In this document: positions 35,660 to 51,880 of the stretch, one piece after another
How the letters are laid out: each line of letters begins with the position of its first letter
How positions within the stretch are numbered: the stretch's first letter is position 1
Origin: Meconema thalassinum
Taxonomy: Eukaryota > Arthropoda > Insecta > Orthoptera > Tettigoniidae
NCBI GenBank assembly: GCA_946902985.2
Contig: OX336388.2
Span: forward strand, 1,695,173,978 to 1,695,237,977
Reading direction: 5' to 3'
DNA length: 64,000 nucleotides
Made by a program: the position numbers and the translations under genes
Notes under the pieces: generated by a model
Databases searched by the model: none
Seen by the model: only the letters and a program-made list of their open reading frames with translations
Told to the model about the DNA's origin: nothing

Positions 35660-38600
35660 TAATTTCGATACTAATTATGACAGGTAGCAGTTACTTCGAT
35701 ACTAATTATGACAAGTAACTGTAACTTCGATACTAATTATGACAGGTAACTGTAACTTCGATACTAATTATGACAAGTAACTGTAATTTCGATAAAAATT
35801 AAGACAGGTAACAGTAACTTCGATAATAATTATGACAAGTAACTGGAACTTTGTTACTAAATATGACAAGTAACTGTAATTTAGATACAAATTATGGCAG
35901 GTAACTGTAACTTCGATACTAATTATGACAGGTAACAGTAACTTCGATACTAATTATGACAAGTAACTGTAACTTCGATACTAATTATGACAGGTAACTG
36001 TAAAATCGATACTAATTATGACCAGTAACTGTATCTTCGATACTAATTATGACAAGGAACTGTAATTTCGATACAAATTATGGCAGGTAACTGTAACTTC
36101 GTTACTAATTATGACAAATAACTGTAATTTCGTTACAAATTATGGCAGGTAATTGTAATTTCGATACTAATTATGACAGGTAACAGTAACTTCGATACTA
36201 ATTATGACAAGTAACAGTAACTTCGATACTAATTATGACAAGTAATTGTAACTTCGATACTAATAATGACAGGTAACTGTAACTTTGTAACTAATTATGA
36301 CAAGTAACTGTAATTTCGATACAAATTTTGGCAGGTAACTGTAACTTCAATACTAATTATGACAGGTAACAGTAACTTCGATACTAATTATGACAAGTAT
36401 CTGTAACTTCGATACTAATTATGACAGGTAACTGGAACTTCGTTACTAATTATGACAAGTAACTGTAATTTCGATACAAATTATGGCAGGTAACTGTAAC
36501 TTCGATACTAATTATGGCAGGTAACTGTTACTTCGATACTAATTATGAGAGGTAACAGGAACTTCGATGCTGATTATGACAGGTAACTGTAACTTCGTTA
36601 CTAATTATGACATGTAACTGTAATTTCGTTACAAATTATGGCAGGTAACAGTACCTTCGATACTAATTATGACAGGTAACTGTAACTTCAATACTAATTA
36701 TGACAAGTAACTGTAACTTCGTTATTAATTATGACAAGTAACTCTATTTTTGATAAAAAATTATGGCAGGTAACTGTAACTTCGATACTAATTAATACAG
36801 GTAACAGTAACTTCGATACTAATTATGACAGATTACTGTAACATCGTTACTAATTTTGTCAAGTAACTGTAACTTCGATACTAATTATGACAAGTAACTG
36901 TAACTTCGATACTAATTGTGACAGGTAACAGTTACTTCGATATTAATTATGACAAGTAACAGTAACTTCGATACTAATTATGACAAGTAATTGTAATTGC
37001 GATACAAATTTTGGCAGGTAACTGTAACTTCAATACTAATTATGACAGGTAACAGTTACTTCGATACTAATTATGACAGTTAACTGTAACAGCGTTACTA
37101 ATTATGACAAGTAACTTTAATTTCGATACTAATTATGGCAGTTAACTGTAACTTCGTTACTAATTATGACAAGTCCCTGTAATTTCGATAAATTATGGCA
37201 GGTAACTGTAACTTCGATACTAATTATGACAAGTAAATGTAACTTCGATATTAATTATGACAGGTAACTGTAACTTCGTTACTAATTATGACAAGTAACT
37301 GTAATTTCGATACATATTTTGGCAGGTAACTGTAACTTCGATACTAATTATGACAGGTAACAGTAACTTCGATTCTAATTATGACAAGTAACTGTAACTT
37401 CGATACTAATTATGACAAGTAACTGTATCTTCGTTACTAATTATGACAAGTAACTGTAATTTCGATACAAATTATGGCAGGTAACTGTAACTTCAATACT
37501 AATTATGACAGGTAACAGTAACTTCGATACTAATTATGACAAGTAACTATAACATCGATACAAATTATGACAGGTAACTGTAACTTCGATACTAATTATG
37601 ACAAGAAACTCTAACTTCGTTACTAATTATGAAAAGTAACTGTAATTTTGATAAAAAATTATGGTAGGTAACTGTAACTTCCATACTAATTATGACAGGT
37701 AACAGTAACGTCGATATTAATTATGACAAGTAACAGTACCTTCGATGCTAATTATGACCAGTAACTGTAACTTGGATACTAATTATGACAAGGAACTGTA
37801 ATTTCGATACAAATTATGGCAGGTAACTGTAAATTCGTTACTAATTATGACAAGTAACTGTAATTTCGTTACAAATTATGGCAGGTAATTGTAATTTCGA
37901 TACTAATTATGACAGGTAACAGTAACTTCGATACTAATTATGACAAGTAACAGTAACTTCGATACTAATTATGACAAGTAATTGTAACTTCGATACTAAT
38001 AATGACAGGTAACTGTAACTTCGTTACTAATTATGACAAGTAACTGTAATTTCGATACAAATTTTGGTAGGTAACTGTAACTTCAATACTAATTATGACA
38101 GGTAACAGTAACTTCGATACTAATTATGACAAGTAATTGTTACTTCGATACTAATTATGACAGGTAACTGTAACTTCGTTACTAATTATGACAAGTAACT
38201 GTAATTTCGATACAAATTATGGCGGGTAACTGTAACTTCGATACTAATTATGACAGGTAACAGTAACCTCGATACTAATTATGACAAGTAACTATAACTT
38301 CGATACAAATTATGACAGGTAACTGTAACTTCGATACTAATTATGACTAGAAACTCTAACTTCGTTACTAATTATGACAAGTAACTGTAATTTTGATAAA
38401 AAATTATGGTAGGTAACTGTAACTTTTATACTAATTATGACAGGTAACAGTAACTTCGATACTAATTATGACAGGGAACTGTCACTTCGTTACTAATTAT
38501 GACAAGTAACTTTATTTTCAATACTAATTATGGCAGGTAACTGTAACTTCGTTACTAATTATGACAAGTCCCTGTAATTTTGATACAAATTATGGCAGGT

Positions 38601-40740
38601 AACTGTAACTTCCATAATAATTATTACAGGTAACAGTATCTTCGATACTAATTATGACAGGAAACTGTAACTTGGTTACTAATTATGACAAGTAACTGTA
38701 ATTTCGATACAATTTATGACAGATAACTGTAACTTCGTTACTAATTATGACAAGTAACAGTACCATCGATGCTAGTTATGACAGGTAAATGTAACTTCGA
38801 TACTAATTATGACAAGGAACTGTAATTTCGATACAAATTATGGCAGGTACTGTAACTTCGTTACTAATTATGACAATTGACTGTAATTTCGATACAAATT
38901 TTGGCTGGTAACTTAGTTACTAATTATGACAAGTAACAGTACCATCGATGCTAATTATGACAGGTAACTGTAACTTCGATACTAATTATGACAAGTAACT
39001 GTAATTTCGATAAAAATTATGACAGGTAACAGTAACTTCGATAATTAACTGTAATTATGATAAAAAATTATGGCAGGTAACTGTAACTTCGATACTAATT
39101 ATGAGAGGTAACAGTAACTTCGATACTAATTATGACAGGTAACAGCAACTTCGTTACTAATTATGACAAGTAACTGTAATTTCGATACTAATTATGGCAG
39201 GTAAATGTAACTTCGTTACTAATTATGAGAAGTAACTTTAATTTCGATACAAATTATGGCAGGTAACTGTAATTTCGATACTAATTATGGCAGGTAACAG
39301 TATCTTCGATACTAATTATGACAAGGAACTGTAATTTCGATACAAATTATGGCAGGTAACTGTAACTTCGTTTCTAATTATGACAATTCCCAGTAATTTC
39401 GATACAAATTATGGCAAGTAACTGTAATTTCGATACTAATTATGACAGGTATTTGTAACTTCGATACTAATTATGACAGGAAACTGTAGCTTCTTTACTA
39501 ATTATGACAATTAACTGTAATTTCGATACAAATTATGACAGGTAACTGTAACTTTTTTACTAATTAAGACAAGTAACTGTAATTTCGATACAAATTATGG
39601 CAGGTAACAGTAACTTCGATTCTAATTATGACAAGTAACTGTAACTTCGATACTTATTATGACAGGTAACTGTAACTTCGTTACTAATTATGACAAGTAA
39701 TTGTAACTTCGATACTAATAATGACAGGTAAATGTAACTTCGTTACTAATTATGACAAGTAACTGTAATTTCGATACAAATATTGGCAGGTAACTGTAAC
39801 TTCCATACTAATTAAGACAGGTAACAGTAACTTCGATACTAATTATGACAAGTAACTGTAACTTCGATACTAATTATGACAGGTAACTGTAACTTCGTTA
39901 CTAATTATGACAAGTAACTGTAATTTCGATACAAATTATGGCGGGTAACTGTAACTTCGATACTAATTATGACAGGTAACAGTAACCTCGATACTAATTA
40001 TGACAAGTAACTATAACTTCGATACAAATTATGACAGGTAACTGTAACTTCGGTACTAATTATGACAAGAAACTCTAACTTCGTTACTAATTTTGACAAG
40101 TAACTGTAATTTTGATAAAAAATTATGGTAGGTAACTGTAACTTCAATACTAATTATGACAGGTAAGAGTAACATCGATACTAATTATGACAGGAAACTG
40201 TAACTTCGATACTAATTATGACAAGGAACTGTAATTTCGATACAAATTATGGCAGGTAACTGTAACTTCGTTTCTAATTATGACAAGTGACTGTAATTTC
40301 GATACAAATTTTGGCAAGTAACAGTAACTTCGATACTAATTATGACCGGTAACAGTAACTTCGATACTAATTATGACAGGAAACTGTAACTTCGTTACTA
40401 ATTATGACAAGTAACTGTAATTTCGATACAAATTATGACAGGTGACTGTAACTTCGTTACTAATTACGACAAGTAACAGTACCTTCGATGCTAATTATGA
40501 CAGGTAACTGTAACTTCGATACTAATTAAGACAAGGAACTGTAATTTCGATACAAATTTTGGCAGGTAACTGTAATTTCGATACTTATTATGACAGGTAA
40601 CTGTAACTTCATTACTAATTATGACAAGAAACTGTAACTTCGATACTAATTATGACAGGTAACTGTAACTTCGATACTAATTATGACAAGTAACTGTAAC
40701 TTCGATACTAATTATGACAACTAACTGTAACTTCGATACT
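35660..40740 (+). repeat. Satellite duplication B, copy 1
   Basis: Monomer pattern shared with 42,866-48,380. Markers: TTTAGATACAAATT at 35880 and 43086, TAACTTTTATAC at 38422 and 45628, TGGCTGG at 38902 and 46108 (all offset 7206). After a 434-bp gain in the other copy the offset is 7640, as shown by CAACTAACTG at 40718 and 48358. Confidence 0.8.
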
Positions 40741-42865
40741 AATTGTGACAGGTAGCAGTAACATCGATATTAATTATGACAAGTAACAGTAACTTCGATA
40801 CTAATTATGACAAGTAATTGTAATTTCGATGCAAATTTTGGCAGGTAACTGTAACTTCGATACGAATTATGACAGGTTACAGTAACTTTGATATTAATTA
40901 TGACAAGTAACTGTAACTTCGATACTAATTATGGCAGGTAACTGTAACTTCGTTACTAATTATGACAAGTAACTGTAATTTCGATACTAATTATGGCAGG
41001 TAAATGTAACTTCGTTACTAATTATGAGAAGTAACTTTAATTTCGATACAAATTATGGCTGGTTACTGTAATTTCGATACTAATTATGACAGGTAGCAGT
41101 TACTTCGGTACTAATTATGACAAGTAACTGTAACTTCGATACTAATTATGACAGGTAACTGTAACTTCGATACTAATTATGACAAGTAACTGTAATTTCG
41201 ATAAAAATTAAGACAGGTAACAGTAACTTCGATAATAATTAAGACAAGTAACTGGAACTTTGTTACTAATTATGACAAGTAACTGTAATTTAGATACAAA
41301 TTATGGCAGGTAACTGTAACTTCGATACTAATTATGACAGGTAACAGTAACTTCGATACTAATTATGACAAGTAACTGTAACTTCGATACTAATTATGAC
41401 AGGTAACTGTAAAATCGATACTAATTATGACCAGTAACTGTATCTTCGATACTAATTATGACAAGGAACTGTAATTTCGATACAAATTATGGCAGGTAAC
41501 TGTAACTTCGTTACTAATTATGACAAATAACTGTAATTTCGTTACAAATTATGGCAGGTAATTGTAATTTCGATACTAATTATGACAGGTAACAGTAACT
41601 TCGATACTAATTATGACAAGTAACAGTAACTTCGATACTAATTATGACAAGTAATTGTAACTTCGATACTAATAATGACAGGTAACTGTAACTTCGTTAC
41701 TAATTATGACAAGTAACTGTAATTTCGATACGAATTTTGGCAGGTAACTGTAACTTCAATACGAATTATGACAGGTAACAGTAACTTCGATACTAATTAT
41801 GACAAGTATCTGTAACTTCGATATTAATTATGACAGGTAACTGGAACTTCGTTACTAATTATGACAAGTAACTGTAATTTCGATACAAATTATGGCAGGT
41901 AACTGTAACTTCGATACTAATTATGGCAGGTAACTGTTACTTCGATACTAATTATGAGAGGTAACAGGAACTTCGATGCTGATTATGACAGGTAACTGTA
42001 ACTTCCTTACTAATTATGACAAGTAACTGTAATTTCGTTACAAATTATGGCAGGTAACAGTACCTTCAATACTAATTATGACAGGTAACAGTTACTTCGA
42101 TACTAATTATGACAGTTAACTGTAACAGCGTTACTAATTATGACAAGTAACTTTAATTTCGATACTAATTATGGCAGTTAACTGTAACTTCGTTAATAAT
42201 TATGACAAGTCCCTGTAATTTCGATAAATTATGGCAGGTAACTGTAACTTCGATACTAATTATGACAAGTAAATGTAACTTCGATATTAATTATGACAGG
42301 TAACTGTAACTTCGTTACTAATTATGACAAGTAACTGTAATTTCGATACATATTTTGGCAGGTAACTGTAACTTCGATACTAATTATGACAGGTAACAGT
42401 AACTTCGATTCTAATTATGACAAGTAACTGTAACTTCGATACTAATTATGACAAGTAACTGTAACTTCGTTACTAATTATGACAAGTAACTGTAATTTCG
42501 ATACAAATTATGGCAGGTAACTGTAACTTCAATACTAATTATGACAGGTAACAGTAACTTCGATACTAATTATGACAATTAACTATAACATCGATACAAA
42601 TTATGACAGGTAACTGTAACTTCGATACTAATTATGACAAGAAACTCTAACTTCGTTACTAATTATGAAAAGTAACTGTAATTTTGATAAAAAATTATGG
42701 TAGGTAACTGTAACTTCCATACTAATTATGACAGGTAACAGTAACGTCGATATTAATTATGACAAGTAACAGTACCTTCGATGCTAATTATGACCAGTAA
42801 CTGTAACTTGGATACTAATTATGACAAGGAACTGTAATTTCGATACAAATTATGGCAGGTAACTG

Positions 42866-45800
42866 TAACTTCGATACTAATTATGACAGGTAGCAGTTAC
42901 TTCGATACTAATTATGACAAGTAACTGTAACTTCGATACTAATTATGACAGGTAACTGTAACTTCGATACTAATTATGACAAGTAACTGTAATTTCGATA
43001 AAAATTAAGACAGGTAACAGTAACTTCGATAATAATTATGACAATTAACTGGAACTTTGTTACTAATTATGACAAGTAACTGTAATTTAGATACAAATTA
43101 TGGCAGGTAACTGTAACTTCGATACTAATTATGACAGGTAACAGTAACTTCGATACTAATTATGACAAGTAACTGTAACTTCGATACTAATTATGACAGG
43201 TAACTGTAAAATCGATACTAATTATGACCAGTAACTGTATCTTCGATACTAATTATGACAAGGAACTGTAATTTCGATACAAATTATGGCAGGTAACTGT
43301 AACTTCGTTACTAATTATGACAAATAACTGTAATTTCGTTACAAATTATGGCAGGTAATTGTAATTTCGATACTAATTATGACAGGTAACAGTAACTTCG
43401 ATACTAATTATGACAAGTAACAGTAACTTCGATACTAATTATGACAAGTAATTGTAACTTCGATACTAATAATGACAGGTAACTGTAACTTCGTTACTAA
43501 TTATGACAAGTAACTGTAATTTCGATACAAATTTTGGCAGGTAACTGTAACTTCAATACTAATTATGACAGGTAACAGTAACTTCGATACTAATTATGAC
43601 AAGTATCTGTAACTTCGATACTAATTATGACAGGTAACTGGAACTTCGTTACTAATTATGACAAGTAACTGTAATTTCGATACAAATTATGGCAGGTAAC
43701 TGTAACTTCGATACTAATTATGGCAGGTAACTGTTACTTCGATACTAATTATGAGAGGTAACAGGAACTTCGATGCTGATTATGACAGGTAACTGTAACT
43801 TCCTTACTAATTATGACAAGTAACTGTAATTTCGTTACAAATTATGGCAGGTAACAGTACCTTCGATACTAATTATGACAGGTAACTGTAACTTCAATAC
43901 TAATTATGACAAGTAACTGTAACTTCGTTATTAATTATGACAAGTAACTCTATTTTTGATAACAAATTATGGCAGGTAACTGTAACTTCGATACTAATTA
44001 ATACAGGTAACAGTAACTTCGATACTAATTATGACAGATTACTGTAACATCGTTACTAATTTTGTCAAGTAACTGTAACTTCGATACTAATTATGACAAG
44101 TAACTGTAACTTCGATACTAATTGTGACAGGTAACAGTTACTTCGATATTAATTATGACAAGTAACAGTAACTTCGATACTAATTATGACAAGTAATTGT
44201 AATTTCGATACAAATTTTGGCAGGTAACTGTAACTTCAATACTAATTATGACAGGTAACAGTTACTTCGATACTAATTATGACAGTTAACTGTAACAGCG
44301 TTACTAATTATGACAAGTAACTTTAATTTCGATACTAATTATGGCAGTTTACTGTAACTTCGTTAATAATTATGACAAGTCCCTGTAATTTCGATAAATT
44401 ATGGCAGGTAACTGTAACTTCGATACTAATTATGACAAGTAAATGTAACTTCGATATTAATTATGATAGGTAACTGTAACTTCGTTACTAATTATGACAA
44501 GTAAGTGTAATTTCGATACATATTTTGGCAGGTAACTGTAACTTCGATACTAATTATGACAGGTAACAGTAACTTCGATTCTAATTATGACAAGTAACTG
44601 TAACTTCGATACTAATTATGACAAGTAACTGTAACTTCGTTACTAATTATGACAAGTAACTGTAATTTCGATACAAATTATGGCAGGTAACTGTAACTTC
44701 AATACTAATTATGACAGGTAACAGTAACTTCGATACTAATTATGACAAGTAACTATAACATCGATACAAATTATGACAGGTAACTGTAACTTCGATACTA
44801 ATTATGAAAAGAAACTCTAACTTCGTTACTAATTATGAAAAGTAACTGTAATTTTGATAAAAAATTATGGTAGGTAACTGTAACTTCCATACTAATTATG
44901 ACAGGTAACAGTAACGTCGATATTAATTATGACAAGTAACAGTACCTTCGATGCTAATTATGACCAGTAACTGTAACTTGGATACTAATTACGACAAGGA
45001 ACTGTAATTTCGATACAAATTATGGCAGGTAACTGTAACTTCGTTACTAATTATGACAAGTAACTGTAATTTCGTTACAAATTATGGCAGGTAATTGTAA
45101 TTTCGATACTAATTATGACAGGTAACAGTAACTTCGATACTAATTATGACAAGTAACAGTAACTTCGATACTAATTATGACAAGTAATTGTAACTTCGAT
45201 ACTAATAATGACAGGTAACTGTAACTTCGTTACTAATTATGACAAGTAACTGTAATTTCGATACAAATTTTGGTAGGTAACTGTAACTTCAATACTAATT
45301 ATGACAGGTAACAGTAACTTCGATACTAATTATGACAAGTAATTGTTATTTCGATACTAATTATGACAGGTAACTGTAACTTCGTTACTAATTATGACAA
45401 GTAACTGTAATTTCGATACAAATTATGGCGGGTAACTGTAACTTCGATACTAATTATGACAGGTAACAGTAACCTCGATACTAATTATGACAAGTAACTA
45501 TAACTTCGATACAAATTATGACAGGTAACTGTAACTTCGATACTAATTATGACTAGAAACTCTAACTTCGTTACTAATTATGGCAAGTAACTGTAATTTT
45601 GATAAAAAATTATGGTAGGTAACTGTAACTTTTATACTAATTATGACAGGTAACAGTAACTTCGATACTAATTATGACAGGGAACTGTCACTTCGTTACT
45701 AATTATGACAAGTAACTTTATTTTCAATACTAATTATGGCAGGTAACTGTAACTTCGTTACTAATTATGACAAGTCCCTGTAATTTTGATACAAATTATG

Positions 45801-48380
45801 GCAGGTAACTGTAACTTCCATAATAATTATTACAGGTAACAGTATCTTCGATACTAATTATGACAGGAAACTGTAACTTGGTTACTAATTATGACAAGTA
45901 ACTGTAATTTCGATACAATTTATGACAGATAACTGTAACTTCGTTACTAATTATGACAAGTAACAGTACCATCGATGCTAGTTATGACAGGTAAATGTAA
46001 CTTCGATACTAATTATGACAAGAAACTGTAATTTCGATACAAATTATGGCAGGTACTGTAACTTCGTTACTAATTATGACAAGTAACTGTAATTTCGATA
46101 CAAATTTTGGCTGGTAACTTAGTTACTAATTATGACAAGTAACAGTACCATCGATGCTAATTATGACAGGTAACTGTAACTTCGATACTAATTATGACAA
46201 GTAACTGTAATTTCGATAAAAATTATGACAGGTAACAGTAACTTCGATAATTAACTGTAATTATGATAAAAAATTATGGCAGGTAACTGTAACTTCGATA
46301 CTAATTATGAGAGGTAACAGTAACTTCGATACTAATTATGACAGGTAACAGCAACTTCGTTACTAATTATGACATGTAACTGTAATTTCGATACTAATTA
46401 TGGCAGGTAAATGTAACTTCGTTACTAATTATGAGAAGTAACTTTAATTTCGATACAAATTATGGCAGGTTACTGTAATTTCGATACTAATTATGACAGG
46501 TAGCAGTTACTTCGATACTAATTATGACAAGTAACAGTAACTTCGATACTAATTTCACAGGTAACTGTAACTTCGATACTAATTATGACAAGTAACTGTA
46601 ATTTCGATAAAAATTAAGACAGGTAACAGTAACTTCGATAATAATTATGACAAGTAACTGGAACTTTGTTACTAATTATGACAAGTAACTGTAATTATGA
46701 TAAAAAATTATGGCAGGTAACTGTAACTTCGATACTAATTATGAGAGGTAACAGTAACTTCGATACTAATTATGACAGGTAACAGCAACTTCGTTACTAA
46801 TTATGACAAGTAACTGTAATTTCGATACTAATTATGGCAGGTAAATGTAACTTCGTTACTAATTATGAGAAGTAACTTTAATTTCGATACAAATTATGGC
46901 AGGTAACTGTAATTTCGATACTAATTATGGCAGGTAACAGTATCTTCGATACTAATTATGACAAGGAACTGTAATTTCGATACAAATTATGGCAGGTAAC
47001 TGTAACTTCGTTTCTAATTATGACAATTCCCAGTAATTTCGATACAAATTATGGCAAGTAACTGTAATTTCGATACTAATTATGACAGGTAACTGTAACT
47101 TCGATACTAATTATGACAGGAAACTGTAGCTTCTTTACTAATTATGACAATTAACTGTAATTTCGATACAAATTATGACAGGTAACTGTAACTTTGTTAC
47201 TAATTAAGACAAGTAACTGTAATTTCGATACAAATTATGGCAGGTAACAGTAACTTCGATTCTAATTATGACAAGTAACTGTAACTTCGATACTTATTAT
47301 GACAGGTAACTGTAACTTCGTTACTAATTATGACAAGTAATTGTAACTTCGATACTAATAATGACAGGTAAATGTAACTTCGTTACTAATTATGACAAGT
47401 AACTGTAATTTCGATACAAATTTTGGCAGGTAACTGTAACTTCCATACTAATTAAGACAGGTAACAGTAACTTCGATACTAATTATGACAAGTAACTGTA
47501 ACTTCGATACTAATTATGACAGGTAACTGTAACTTCGTTACTAATTATGACAAGTAACTGTAATTTCGATACAAATTATGGCGGGTAACTGTAACTTCGA
47601 TACTAATTATGACAGGTAACAGTAACCTCGATACTAATTATGACAAGTAACTATAACTTCGATACAAATTATGACAGGTAACTGTAACTTCGGTACTAAT
47701 TATGACAAGAAACTCTAACTTCGTTACTAATTTTGACAAGTAACTGTAATTTTGATAAAAAATTATGGTAGGTAACTGTAACTTCAATACTAATTATGAC
47801 AGGTAAGAGTAACATCGATACTAATTATGACAGGAAACTGTAACTTCGATACTAATTATGACAAGGAACTGTAATTTCGATACAAATTATGGCAGGTAAC
47901 TGTAACTTCGTTTCTAATTATGACAAGTAACTGTAATTTCGATACAAATTTTGGCAAGTAACAGTAACTTCGATACTAATTATGACCGGTAACAGTAACT
48001 TCGATACTAATTATGACAGGAAACTGTAACTTCGTTACTAATTATGACAAGTAACTGTAATTTCGATACAAATTATGACAGGTGACTGTAACTTCGTTAC
48101 TAATTACGACAAGTAACAGTACCTTCGATGCTAATTATGACAGGTAACTGTAACTTCGATACTAATTAAGACAAGGAACTGTAATTTCGATACAAATTTT
48201 GGCAGGTAACTGTAATTTCGATACTTATTATGACAGGTAACTGTAACTTCATTACTAATTATGACAAGAAACTGTAACTTCGATACTAATTATGACAGGT
48301 AACTGTAACTTCGATACTAATTATGACAAGTAACTGTAACTTCGATACTAATTATGACAACTAACTGTAACTTCGATACT
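42866..48380 (+). repeat. Satellite duplication B, copy 2
   Basis: Second copy of 35,660-40,740, 434 bp longer because of an internal 14-monomer duplication near 46,257. The two copies are separated by about 2.1 kb (40,741-42,865) of related satellite, where TTTAGATACAAATT recurs at 41289. The history therefore includes at least one more partial copy. Confidence 0.8.
46257..47124 (+). repeat. 434-bp (14-monomer) tandem duplication within block B
   Basis: GTAATTATGATAAAAAATT occurs at 46257 and again at 46691, 434 bp apart, followed by the same order of monomers (GAGAGG, ACAGCAAC and GGCAGGTAAATG variants). The corresponding place in block B copy 1 has only one unit, which explains the change of offset from 7206 to 7640. 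Confidence 0.75.
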
Positions 48381-48580
48381 AATTATGACAAGTAACTGTA
48401 ATTTCGATACTAATTATGGCAGGTAAATGTAACTTCGTTACTAATTATGAGACGTAACTTTAATTTCGATACAAATTATGGCAGGTTACTGTAATTTCGA
48501 TACTAATTATGACAGGTAGCAGTTACTTCGATACTAATTATGACAAGTAACTGTAACTTCGATACTAATTATGACAGGTA

Positions 48581-50016
48581 ACTGTAACTTCGTTACTAAT
48601 TATGACAAGTAACTGTAATTTCGATACAAATTTTGGCTGGTAACTTAGTTACTAATTATGACAAGTAACAGTACCATCGATGCTAATTATGACAGGTAAC
48701 TGTAACTTCGATACTAATTATGACAAGTAACTGTAATTTCGATAAAAATTATGACAGGTAACAGTAACTTCGATAATTAACTGTAATTATGATAAAAAAT
48801 TATGGCAGGTAACTGTAACTTCGATACTAATTATGAGAGGTAACAGTAACTTCGATACTAATTATGACAGGTAACAGCAACTTCGTTACTAATTATGACA
48901 AGTAACTGTAATTTCGATACTAATTATGGCAGGTAAATGTAACTTCGTTACTAATTATGAGAAGTAATTTTAATATCGATACAAATTATGGCAGGTAACT
49001 GTAATTTCGATACTAATTATGGCAGGTAACAGTATCTTCGATACTAATTATGACAAGGAACTGTAATTTCGATACAAATTATGGCAAGTAACTGTAATTT
49101 CGATACTAATTATGACTGGTAACTGTAACTTCGATACTAATTATGACAGGAAACTGTAGCTTCTTTACTAATTATGACAATTAACTGTAATTTCGATACA
49201 AATTATGACAGGTAACTGTAACTTTGTTACTAATTAAGACAAGTAACTGTAATTTCGTTACAAATTATGGCAGGTAACAGTAACTTCGATTCTAATTATG
49301 ACAAGTAACTGTAACTTCGATACTTATTATGACAGGTAACTGTAACTTCGTTACTAATTATGACAAGTAATTGTAACTTCGATACTAATAATGACAGGTA
49401 AATGTAACTTCGTTACTAATTATGACAAGTAACTGTAATTTCGATACAAATTTTGGCAGGTAACTGTAACTTCCATACTAATTAAGACAGGTAACAGTAA
49501 CTTCGATACTAATTATGACAAGTAACTGTAACTTCGATACTAATTATGACAGGTAACTGTAACTTCGTTACTAATTATGACAAGTAACTGTAATTTCGAT
49601 ACAAATTATGGCGGGTAACTGTAACTTCGATACTAATTATGACAGGTAACAGTAACCTCGATACTAATTATGAAAAGTAACTATAACTTCGATACAAATT
49701 ATGACAGGTAACTGTAACTTCGGTACTAATTATGACAAGAAACTCTAACTTCGTTACTAATTTTGACAAGTAACTGTAATTTTGATAAAAAATTATGGTA
49801 GGTAACTGTAACTTCAATACTAATTATGACAGGTAAGAGTAACATCGATACTAATTATGACAGGAAACTGTAACTTCGATACTAATTATGACAAGGAACT
49901 GTAATTTCGATACAAATTATGGCAGGTAACTGTAACTTCGTTTCTAATTATGACAAGTAACTGTAATTTCGATACAAATTTTGGCAAGTAACAGTAACTT
50001 CGATACTAATTATGAC
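48581..50016 (+). repeat. Satellite duplication C, copy 1
   Basis: Nearly identical to 51,881-53,285: offset 3300, then 3269 after one monomer is lost in the other copy near 52,820. One visible base difference is TAATATCGAT near 48,973 against TAATTTCGAT. Copies part where this one reads GACAAGTAATTG and the other GACCGGTAACAG. Confidence 0.82.
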
Positions 50017-51880
50017 AAGTAATTGTAATTTCGATACAAATTTTGGCAGGTAACTGTAACTTCAATACTAATTATGACAGGTAACAGTTACTTCGATACT
50101 AATTATGACAGTTAACTGTAACAGCGTTACTAATTATGACAAGTAACTTTAATAACGATACTAATTATGGCAGTTAACTGTAACTTCGTTAATAATTATG
50201 ACAAGTCCCTGTAATTTCGATAAATTATGGCAGGTAACTGTAACTTCGATACTAATTATGACAAGTAAATGTAACTTCGATATTAATTATGACAGGTAAC
50301 TGTAACTTCGTTACTAATTATGACAAGTAACTGTAATTTCGATACATATTTTGGCAGGTAACTGTAACTTCGATACTAATTATGACAGGTATCAGTAACT
50401 TCGATTCTAATTATGACAAGTAACTGTAACTTCGATACTAATTATGACAAGTAACTGTAACTTCGTTACTAATTATGACAAGTAACTGTAATTTCGATAC
50501 AAATTATGGCAGGTAACTGTAACTTCAATACTAATTATGACAGGTAACAGTAACTTCGATACTAATTATGACAAGTAACTATAACATCGATACAAATTAT
50601 GACAGGTAACTGTAACTTCGATACTAATTATGACAAGAAACTCTAACTTCGTTACTAATTATGAAAAGTAACTGTAATTTTGATAAAAAATTATGGTAGG
50701 TAACTGTAACTTCAATACTAATTATGACAGGTAACAGTAACGTCGATACTAATTATGACAAGTAACAGTACCTTCGATGCTAATTATGACCAGTAACTGT
50801 AACTTCGATACTAATTATGACAAGGAACTGTAATTTCGATACAAATTATGGCAGGTAACTGTAACTTCGTTACTAATTATGACAAGTAACTGTAATTTCG
50901 TTACAAATTATGGCAGGTAATTGTAATTTCGATACTAATTATGACAGGTAACAGTAACTTCGATACTAATTATGACAAGTAACAGTAACTTCGATACTAA
51001 TTATGACAAGTAATTGTAACTTCGATACTAATAATGACAGGTAACTGTAACTTCGTTACTAATTATGACAAGTAACTGTAATTTCGATACAAATTTTGGC
51101 AGGTAACTGTAACTTCAATACTAATTATGACAGGAAACAGTAACTTCGATACTAATTATGACAAGTAACTGTTACTTCGATACTAATTATGACAGGTAAC
51201 TGTAACTTCGTTACTAATTATGACAAGTAACTGTAATTTCGATACAAATTATGGCGGGTAACTGTAACTTCGATACTAATTATGACAGGTAACAGTAACC
51301 TCGATACTAATTATGACAAGTAACTATAACTTCGATACAAATTATGACAGGTAACTGTAACTTCGATACTAATTATGACAAGAAACTCTAACTTCGTTAC
51401 TAATTATGACAAGTAACTGTAATTTTGATAAAAAATTATGGTAGGTAACTGTAACTTTTATTCTAATTATGACAGGTAACAGTACCTTCGATACTAATTA
51501 TGACAGGGAACTGTCACTTCGTTACTAATTATGACAAGTAACTTTATTTTCAATACTAATTATGGCAGGTAACTGTAACTTCGTTACTAATTATGACAAG
51601 TCCCTGTAATTTTGATACAAATTATGGCAGGTAACTGTAACTTCCATAATAATTATGACAGGTAACAGTATCTTCGATACTAATTATGACAGGAAACTGT
51701 AACTTGGTTACTAATTATGACAAGTAACTGTAATTTCGATACAATTTATGACAGATAACTGTAACTTCGTTACTAATTATGACAAGTAACAGTACAATCG
51801 ATGCTAGTTATGACAGGTAAATGTAACTTCGATACTAATTATGACAAGGAACTGTAATTTCGATACAAATTATGGCTGGT

